From Andalucia godoyi (taxonomy: Eukaryota; Discoba; Jakobea; Jakobida; Andaluciidae), in NCBI GenBank assembly GCA_009859145.1, contig VRVR01000036.1, forward strand, positions 207,584 to 271,583: 64,000 bases of DNA, written 5' to 3'. Position numbers and translations under genes: made by a program. Positions within the stretch are counted from its first letter, which is position 1; every line of letters begins with the position of its first letter. The notes below the pieces were generated by a model, which did not search any database, was not told the origin of the DNA, and saw nothing but the letters and a program-made list of their open reading frames with translations. This document shows, piece by piece, positions 57,977-64,000 of this stretch.

Positions 57977-58765
57977 ATGCATTCTTTGTTCTACATCGCC
58001 GTTGCGTTTGCGACGCAGCTTCCATTTTGGATCTTTGCTGTTACGCTTCGAAGAGACACGGTCACGGATGCAGCGTATGCAACCGGGTTTGTTCTCACTG
58101 CGTCCTATGCAATTTTGTTCGATACTGCCCACGTGGATCATCCGTGGTCGGTGTACGTGGCGTGGTGCATGGTTGTTGTGTGGGCCGTTCGGCTAGGGTC
58201 GTATCTTGCTTATCGTGTGCATACCAATAATGGCCGCGATGCGCGGTTTGACAAGATGCGGAACAGTCCGCTGCGATTTTCCGTTTTCTGGATTCTGCAG
58301 TCCGTGTCCATTTACATTATTTTACTGCCGTTTCTGCAGTTTGTGGCAAAGAGTGCTCGCGGGGAAGTGAGTGCAGCTTGGCAGATGCTGGCGGTTGGAG
58401 GCGCGTTGTTGTTTGCAGCTTCCTTTTCGATTGAAACAATTGCGGATTATCAAAAATTCATTTTCAAGCGTAAGAACAAGTCTGCACTTTGTACCCAAGG
58501 CCTTTGGGGCTTTGTTCGCCATCCATCGTATACTGGTGAAATTGGAGTTTGGACAGGAATTTGGATCTTTGCGATTTCGCAGTACGCGGAGCACGCCCCT
58601 TCCGAACTGGTGCTGTCGTTCACCGGGCCGTTCTGGATAACGTTCTTGCTGCTCAAGCTGTCTGGAATCCCAATTCTCGAACGCGACTGGAAAAAGAGGT
58701 ACGGTGAGGTGTACTACAATTACACCAAACGAGTCCCCTTTCGAATCTTTCCCGGAATATATTGA
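57977..58765 (+). CDS. DUF1295 / steroid-5-alpha-reductase-like membrane protein
   Basis: 262 residues from ATG 57977, preceded by a CT-rich leader; another ATG at 57901 is in a different frame. About six hydrophobic helices. The conserved C-terminal signature of the DUF1295/isoprenylcysteine methyltransferase-like fold is clear: FIFKRKNKSALCTQGLWGFV, then RHPSYTGEIGVW and a final RDWKKRYGEVYYNYTKR, which binds a nucleotide cofactor such as NADPH. The earlier WSVYVAWCMVVVWAVRLGSYL helix with Arg fits the family. Likely a membrane redox enzyme on a lipid; the substrate is unknown. A short intergenic gap of 220 bases separates it from NUDT19. Confidence 0.88.
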   Translation: MHSLFYIAVAFATQLPFWIFAVTLRRDTVTDAAYATGFVLTASYAILFDTAHVDHPWSVYVAWCMVVVWAVRLGSYLAYRVHTNNGRDARFDKMRNSPLRFSVFWILQSVSIYIILLPFLQFVAKSARGEVSAAWQMLAVGGALLFAASFSIETIADYQKFIFKRKNKSALCTQGLWGFVRHPSYTGEIGVWTGIWIFAISQYAEHAPSELVLSFTGPFWITFLLLKLSGIPILERDWKKRYGEVYYNYTKRVPFRIFPGIY

Positions 58766-59032
58766 TCCGCAGCGACAACTCCAGCCGGGAATATTTGCCT
58801 GCTCCCGAACGCTGTTCCATATTATTACTTTGTTGACCTTGAATTTTCTTCATTAAAAAATACATTGATGCTGCAAACACGAGATCAAGAGGTGGATAAG
58901 ATGAAACAGGAAGAAGAAGAAGTACAATAATAATAATGAAGAGAGCAACTGAACAAAACAACACATTTCTCACCTTTATCGCACCCAAAAGCCGAAATCA
59001 GATCCCCCCAGCGCGCAGACACATGGACACGC

Positions 59033-59082
<50 letters not shown>

Positions 59083-59119
59083 CGGCCACTGGGAAGGGAG
59101 AGGCGTCGCCGCTTCTTGA
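58766..59119. other. Convergent intergenic region, DUF1295 / PRPS
   Basis: 354 bp. Contains a perfect CAGA tetranucleotide array (about 59032-59081) near the PRPS stop and short AAT runs. No gene. Confidence 0.5.
59032..59081 (+). repeat. CAGA tetranucleotide array
   Basis: About 12 perfect units in the 3' region of the DUF1295 and PRPS genes. Confidence 0.85.
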
Positions 59120-60094
59120 CTAAAGAAAGAGTCCCGAAACGGACTCGGAGTTATGCACGCGTCGGATCGCTTCGGCAACCAACTGGGCGACGGACACTTG
59201 TCTGATTTTCGCGAGCGAAGCCGCCGGAACTGCAGGCAGCGGAATGGTATCGGCCACAATCAGGCAATCCAGTGGGGATGCAGCGATCTTGTCGACTGCC
59301 TTTCCAGATAACAGCGGGTGCGTGACGAATGCCAGCACTCTTCTTGCGCCCTTTTCCTTGAGTAGCTCTGCAGCCTTGCAAAGCGTTCCAGCGGTGTCCA
59401 CCATATCATCGACGATAATCACATCGCAGTCGTCCACCGAACCAACAAGCTCCATGGACGAGACCTGATTGGCCTGCTCACGCTTTTTGTTGATAATTGC
59501 AACACCAACGGTTCCAAATCCATCTGACTCCACAGCCTGTCGAAACCGCTCTGCTCGCTCGAGACCACCCGCATCTGGCGACACAATCGTAATGTTTCTT
59601 AAATCCCTGTAGTGTTTCACCATATCCCGCAAAAACACTGGAACTGCATACAAATTATCCACGGGGATCCGGAAGAATCCCTGGATCTGTCCGCAGTGCA
59701 GATCCACTGCAAGAACGCGGTTGGCGCCCGCAGCCTCGAGCAGCTGCGCACAAAGCGCGGCAGAAATTGGCACGCGCGGCTTCGTTTTGCGGTCTTGGCG
59801 CGCATATCCATAGTACGGCATCACCGCAGTAATCCGGAAGCACGAGGCACGGCGCAGCGCATCCATGATCAGGAACAGCTCCATGTAACTCTCATTCACG
59901 GGCGTGCACGTCGACTGAATGACAAAGACATCGCAGCCACGCACGTTCTCTGTAATCTGGATGGACACTTCGCCGTCTGCAAACCGAGTAATGTCAATTA
60001 ATGAAAGGGGGCAAGACAGGAACTTTGAAACAGCTTGCGCGAAAGGTCGGCTCGACGAACCGGCAATAACCTTGAGCGGTGCGTTTGACGACAT
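59120..60094 (-). CDS. PRPS: Ribose-phosphate pyrophosphokinase (PRPP synthetase)
   Basis: 324 residues from the first in-frame ATG at 60094. It makes PRPP from ribose 5-phosphate and ATP for nucleotide, His and Trp synthesis. The N-terminal half has ADGEVSIQITENVRGCDVFV and the flexible catalytic region MPYYGYARQDRKTKPRVPIS. The second half has DLHCGQIQGFF, SPDAGGLERA and the PRPP-binding loop IIVDDMVDTAGT. The VDDMVDTAGT loop is the form common in bacterial and plant/protist class I enzymes; animal enzymes read VDDMADTCGT. An 11-15 residue extension is possible from a GTG start, but ATG is more likely. No sign of a targeting peptide. Confidence 0.95.
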   Translation of the reverse strand: MSSNAPLKVIAGSSSRPFAQAVSKFLSCPLSLIDITRFADGEVSIQITENVRGCDVFVIQSTCTPVNESYMELFLIMDALRRASCFRITAVMPYYGYARQDRKTKPRVPISAALCAQLLEAAGANRVLAVDLHCGQIQGFFRIPVDNLYAVPVFLRDMVKHYRDLRNITIVSPDAGGLERAERFRQAVESDGFGTVGVAIINKKREQANQVSSMELVGSVDDCDVIIVDDMVDTAGTLCKAAELLKEKGARRVLAFVTHPLLSGKAVDKIAASPLDCLIVADTIPLPAVPAASLAKIRQVSVAQLVAEAIRRVHNSESVSGLFL

Positions 60095-60525
60095 CGGAGA
60101 GGGCGAGGACAGATGTACGTTCGAAGGATTCTGGAACACGTCCGATGCTTGCCCTTCACAATTGGATGATCAAATTTGGTAATTACAAAACAACAATAAT
60201 AAAAGAAGACAGATGGAAGGCGGAAAAAAATAATAGAAAATAATGAAATAATGAAATTGGGAATTTCCCTTTGTGCCGAATAGGCAAACGACGGGAAGCA
60301 CAGAAAAAGCCAGCCAACAAAGAAAACACAAATATTCTGAACAGCAACTGGGCTGCATAATGCGTAAGGCTTGGACAGAGCCCTTGGGTCGTGTATACAG
60401 CAGTTTTCGGAGATTTTCCCCCATTTCTTCTTCTTCTTTTGTTGTTGTTTGAGTGTGAGACAGTCTGATCGTCTGTGGGTTTGTAATCCTCATCACTGCT
60501 GCTCTTCATCACAGAACGAGGTGAA

Positions 60526-60589
<64 letters not shown>

Positions 60590-60630
60590 GGAATATCACG
60601 GGAAGGGTTCACAAGTTACGGCAGCAGCAT
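60095..60630. promoter_or_regulatory. Divergent intergenic region, PRPS / unknown gene
   Basis: 536 bp with an AAAG tetranucleotide array (about 60525-60573) running into a GA array (60574-60591), 40 bases before the start codon at 60631, and A/T-rich sequence near PRPS. No gene. Confidence 0.45.
60525..60591 (+). repeat. AAAG array followed by a GA array
   Basis: About 12 AAAG units then about nine GA units, ending 40 bases before the start codon at 60631. Confidence 0.85.
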
Positions 60631-61827
60631 ATGGGTTCGAGACACTCGATGGATTTGATACGAAGAGTTCTTTCTGGAGTCTGGAGCGCGACATCCGACG
60701 CAAACCGTCCCGGGGAGCTGCTGTCGCTGACGGGCCACTTCTTCCATCCACAGAGCGGGCTTCACTCCGAGGGTGTTTGGCACAACATGTCGATGGCTTT
60801 TGTGTATGCAAAACTGTATTCCAAGACCCAGGAAGCGCAGTTTAGAGAGCTTGCACTTCGGACATCGAGCTCAGTGTGGAATCTCAACTTTGATGCGAGT
60901 GCGCATGCGTTCCGGCAGAGGACTGCATCTGGGTTCTGGGGCACGGAAGTACAACAAGGGTTCAAGAAGTCGGCATACGAGCCAAACGATGATAAACGAG
61001 TGGGTGCACAATCGTTTGCAATCATTGTTTGGAGCCTGCTTGCACGGCTGTTCCCTTCCGAGTGCACGGAGCAGTTCCGGGAATTGGCGTTGCATCTTGT
61101 GGATGGGTTTTGGATTGCCAATGACAAGCGATGGAAATCGTCGCAGAAACGGTGTGGTTCGTTTCGTGCCGTGGATCATGCGCTTGCATACTGCGCCTTG
61201 CGACTCTTGGTCAGTAAACAGTCGCCGCTTGTGTTTTCCGCGCAGCAGATTGCTTTTTGGAAGGACGTAATGAGAGACACTCGCGAAACTCTGTTGTCCA
61301 AGTTCGGATATCAGAGAGCACTGGATAATGAAAACCGAAGTGCAGTATTGGCATACATGTTTGAGGACCCGGCGAACCAAGCGTCCGATAATCTGCGATT
61401 CCTGTGGCAGGAGTCATGGGTGTTGATCTCAATGTTTGACGTACATCCGTCGTTTGCGCGGCTGTTTCGCGGTATTGTAACAGATTACCTGCAAGCGGAC
61501 ACTGGAATGCTAGTGTCAGAACCGGTTTCGAAAATGAAGACTTGCTACGGCACGGATTTGCCTGTGTACACCGGGGACAATGCGCTGTTCTTGATGGTTG
61601 CGCGATGGGTGATGGCGTCGAATGGATCGGTGCCTGTCGACGATGCAGTACTGGCGACCGTCAAGAAATTGCGCGAATCCTTTGACGAATATGTGCGGTC
61701 TTCAGCGATGCACGAGTCTGGATTGATTTATGGCTCGAATCTTTGGAAAGAGCATGGCATTTGGTCCAACAGCGAATTTCTGTTCGGTGCCGTGGCAGAT
61801 GCTGAGGATTTTGGAATTCTTAGCTGA
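60631..61827 (+). CDS. Unrecognised, probably (alpha/alpha)6-barrel protein
   Basis: 398 residues from the ATG at 60631. Composition suggests repeated helical hairpins: ELLSLTGHFFHPQSGLHSEG, GVWHNMSMAFVYAKLYS, DHALAYCALRLLVS and RFLWQESWVLISM. The pattern of Trp/His-rich loops between helices resembles the six-hairpin fold of AGE/N-acyl-glucosamine epimerases and some glycosidases, but no catalytic set could be fixed. The start MGSRHS fits the N-myristoylation consensus (Gly2, Ser6). No signal peptide or membrane span. It starts after AAAG/GA repeats. The fold class is an inference and the function unknown. Confidence 0.6.
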   Translation: MGSRHSMDLIRRVLSGVWSATSDANRPGELLSLTGHFFHPQSGLHSEGVWHNMSMAFVYAKLYSKTQEAQFRELALRTSSSVWNLNFDASAHAFRQRTASGFWGTEVQQGFKKSAYEPNDDKRVGAQSFAIIVWSLLARLFPSECTEQFRELALHLVDGFWIANDKRWKSSQKRCGSFRAVDHALAYCALRLLVSKQSPLVFSAQQIAFWKDVMRDTRETLLSKFGYQRALDNENRSAVLAYMFEDPANQASDNLRFLWQESWVLISMFDVHPSFARLFRGIVTDYLQADTGMLVSEPVSKMKTCYGTDLPVYTGDNALFLMVARWVMASNGSVPVDDAVLATVKKLRESFDEYVRSSAMHESGLIYGSNLWKEHGIWSNSEFLFGAVADAEDFGILS

Positions 61828-62019
61828 TGTCCGTGATTCAAAAGGGCGGGCAAGATACAACGAAGACGCTTCTTGAGTAATACACACTTTTTGTTTGTTT
61901 GTTTATTTATTTATTATTATTATTATTTTAATAGTCTAAAAAATAGAATAGAGAATAACCAGAAAATCTAGAACAGGAATGGTAATCTGCGAAAGCCTGA
62001 AGAAAAAACCAAACGCGCG

Positions 62020-62051
<32 letters not shown>

Positions 62052-62088
62052 TACACACACACACGCACATGCCTATGGTCAATGCTGA
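61828..62088. repeat. Convergent gap with TTATT and CA arrays
   Basis: 261 bp between two 3' ends; TTG/TTA/ATT runs (61890-61935) and a CG/CA dinucleotide array (about 62014-62065). No gene. Confidence 0.55.
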
Positions 62089-64000
62089 TCATTGAGAACG
62101 ATCCTTTGCATTCGCAACGGCATGATGTTTTGCAATAAGACGACGAAATACCTCCTCCGCTTGCTTGACGTCCCCGGAAGTGAGCGCAGTCGAAAACTCT
62201 GAAATCTCAAACGGTCCATCGGGTCTCCAAACACTCGACATGACGTTTGCCACGTACGATATCATCTGCTCGGTACCAAACCGCAACACTAGAGTGCGCA
62301 GCAGTGCAACAATCTGCTTCAGAATCCGATTGCATTCCGCATCTCGGAGATCAAATGAAAACGAAAGAGGAATCTGCAGAACCGTGGGAACAACAGAGTC
62401 TGCAAAAAACTGAAGAAATGGCTGATACAGCGCATCTCTTTCGGGCTTCACTTCTTCCAACAGATGAACGGCAACAGCCAAGCTCGTTTTGGCAAGGGTG
62501 GGTTCAGACAGACATGACAGAGAATCTCTCAGGAAGAGAAAGAAGGCATTGGCTACATCCGATGGAATGGAAGATGACAAGAGATAGGAGCTGCACTGGT
62601 GCTGCGTCACCGCAAAAAGCAAATTGAAAAACTGACGGTAGATGTCGAGTAGCTGTCGAACTGGTTCCGAATGAAAAAGAGCTTCCGACTCTGTCGATTG
62701 TGCTTTGGAAGATGATCCCGAAGCCAAGGTCGTTCGGTTGTCCGCGAATTGGTTTCGGGGAGATTCTGTTGAAGACAACGGTCCGGAAGCAGAGTCAGAT
62801 CGATCCATGGTAGTGGATGGGCTCGTGGCCGTCTGCATTGAAGACGACGACGACGCAGAAGCAGAAGTGGAAGCAGAGAACGACGGCGACGACGAGGAGG
62901 AGGAGGAGCATGGTAAGGATGCAGAAGGGCCAAGCGACTTTAACAAAGAAAAAAAAACCTCATCGGGGCGCGAAAGCCGATTCACTGGAGGGCATCCTGG
63001 CATCGCAAGGATCAACTCCAACATTGCAGAAGTAATGGACATGATCCTTTCCAGCGTGGCAGGAAACACACGCTCCAAGACAGACACAGCTTCGGACCGG
63101 AATCGCATAACACACTGCATGATCATTCTAATGCACTCTAATATCGCAGCAGTATCCACAGATGATGCGGATTGTGCAAATGTATGTACCAGCAATTCCA
63201 CAGCCATCCAGCGAAACTCTGTTCCCATGCATTCAATCATACGATGAAAGAAAAGAAAGACCTTTTCTCTCAAAACGACTCGTGCACTTCGAGCGTCGCC
63301 AACAACCTGGGCAGTGTACACAGAAAGGACCAGAGAAGAAAGATCGCGGAACAGGGACGCAAAGGAAGGAAACCTACCGGACGTGAATGCCTTGCACAAA
63401 TTACCAAGCGCAGAAATGTGGTCTGCCATCGGTTCGATCGAAGACGCGCTGACTTGAAGACTTCCGGCATCTGTTGGCGACCCAGAGGAAAACACAAACG
63501 AGCGAATCGCATGTACCACTGGAGTTAAGAGCTCAGTGGCCATCATTAAAGTTCCAGCACCATCCGGCTGCTGAGCAACCAGGATGCCTACAGCCTCGAA
63601 CAGGTGCATCTGCTCGACGGCGCGCAGCGGTCGATCAGGGGGATACTGCGCTGCTGGAGGAGCAGATTGATAGCCGGCAAACAGCCACAACGTTGATTGG
63701 TCCGCATATTGTCGAGCAGAATTCTGCATAGAAACCTGGGACGTGGAAATGCGAAGTTGCAAATGAATTGCAACTTGAGGGATAATTTCTTGAAGATAGA
63801 CTACCAAGCTCTGTCGCAAGTCCTTCACAAGACGAAGGAACAAGTAGGAAACTCGGGAGCGAACAGCAGGATCTCGGTGCACAATCCCACATGGACCAAG
63901 CATCGCTCGAATGACGCTCGAAACAGCCCGCGATTTCAACGAGGATTCATCTCGGAATCCATCCGATGCTGCCGAGCTCGAGGACGCAAGCATGAATTTT
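62089..64000 (-). CDS. XPOT: Exportin-T (tRNA exportin), C-terminal part
   Basis: At least 636 residues, entering from beyond the right edge; no start is within the window. Exportin-T (Los1) carries mature tRNA out of the nucleus with RanGTP. The HEAT-repeat solenoid reads like the family: PAVRSRVSYLFLRLVKDLRQ (matching the KVRSRTAYLFSRFVK-type segment), QMHLFEAVGILVAQ, and the tail of short helices ending in DVKQAEEVFRRLIAKH, as in the QQPDAKVFKNYLKVFFQR type ending. A Ser-rich loop (about 330-440 of the visible part) is expanded by microsatellites. Stop at 62089-62091. Identity good; full length unknown. Confidence 0.88.
   Translation of the reverse strand, partial: KFMLASSSSAASDGFRDESSLKSRAVSSVIRAMLGPCGIVHRDPAVRSRVSYLFLRLVKDLRQSLVVYLQEIIPQVAIHLQLRISTSQVSMQNSARQYADQSTLWLFAGYQSAPPAAQYPPDRPLRAVEQMHLFEAVGILVAQQPDGAGTLMMATELLTPVVHAIRSFVFSSGSPTDAGSLQVSASSIEPMADHISALGNLCKAFTSGRFPSFASLFRDLSSLVLSVYTAQVVGDARSARVVLREKVFLFFHRMIECMGTEFRWMAVELLVHTFAQSASSVDTAAILECIRMIMQCVMRFRSEAVSVLERVFPATLERIMSITSAMLELILAMPGCPPVNRLSRPDEVFFSLLKSLGPSASLPCSSSSSSSPSFSASTSASASSSSSMQTATSPSTTMDRSDSASGPLSSTESPRNQFADNRTTLASGSSSKAQSTESEALFHSEPVRQLLDIYRQFFNLLFAVTQHQCSSYLLSSSIPSDVANAFFLFLRDSLSCLSEPTLAKTSLAVAVHLLEEVKPERDALYQPFLQFFADSVVPTVLQIPLSFSFDLRDAECNRILKQIVALLRTLVLRFGTEQMISYVANVMSSVWRPDGPFEISEFSTALTSGDVKQAEEVFRRLIAKHHAVANAKDRSQ

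Overview
This 64 kb window is nuclear DNA of a unicellular eukaryote with a compact genome. About 26 well-supported protein genes use the standard code, mostly as single long exons separated by AT-rich gaps of 0.1-1.5 kb full of microsatellites. I resolve three clear GT-AG spliceosomal introns (180, 100 and 200 nt). They lie in an ARF GTPase gene, a calponin-homology-like gene and an amino-acid permease gene. A CFAP161 homologue points to an organism that builds cilia or flagella. No virus, prophage, plasmid, CRISPR or rRNA signal was found, and no tRNA could be recognised by eye. The exact lineage cannot be fixed from the sequence; a free-living flagellate protist fits best.

Layout, 0-12 kb: an SLC38/AVT-type amino-acid transporter (+); an unrecognised gene with a PH-like segment (+); a fusion of a HEL2/ZNF598 ubiquitin ligase with an NFX1 C-terminus (-); ARF1-like GTPase (-); then a 1.4 kb gap holding a hairpin-rich block and a possible small spliced gene; a CH-like gene (-). 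12-30 kb: a 3033-residue armadillo protein (+); CDC5L/Cef1 (-); CFAP161 (+); dihydroxyacetone kinase (-); an APC permease (-). 30-47 kb: an RBR ubiquitin ligase (+); an acidic unknown protein (-); the Golgi golgin CASP (+); a 2072-residue membrane protein with repeated Ig-like modules and a STRA6-like C-terminus (+); a TBC1D5-like RabGAP (+).

47-64 kb: proteasome beta2/PSMB7 (-); TTC1 (+); a tandem-PAS protein (+); an SLC35F6-like transporter (-); S-adenosylmethionine synthetase (-); a maltose O-acetyltransferase-type enzyme (-); a NUDT19-type Nudix hydrolase (+); a DUF1295 membrane enzyme (+); ribose-phosphate pyrophosphokinase (-); an unrecognised probably alpha-helical-barrel protein (+); and the C-terminal part of exportin-T (-), cut by the window edge.

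The genes are ordinary eukaryotic housekeeping functions (trafficking, splicing, proteolysis, ribosome quality control, one-carbon and nucleotide metabolism, tRNA export) and do not form an operon or a single system. The most unusual items are two protein architectures (the HEL2-NFX1 fusion and the giant STRA6-like protein), the structured non-coding block near 10.1-10.5 kb, and an orphan ORF carrying a serine-recombinase-like motif.
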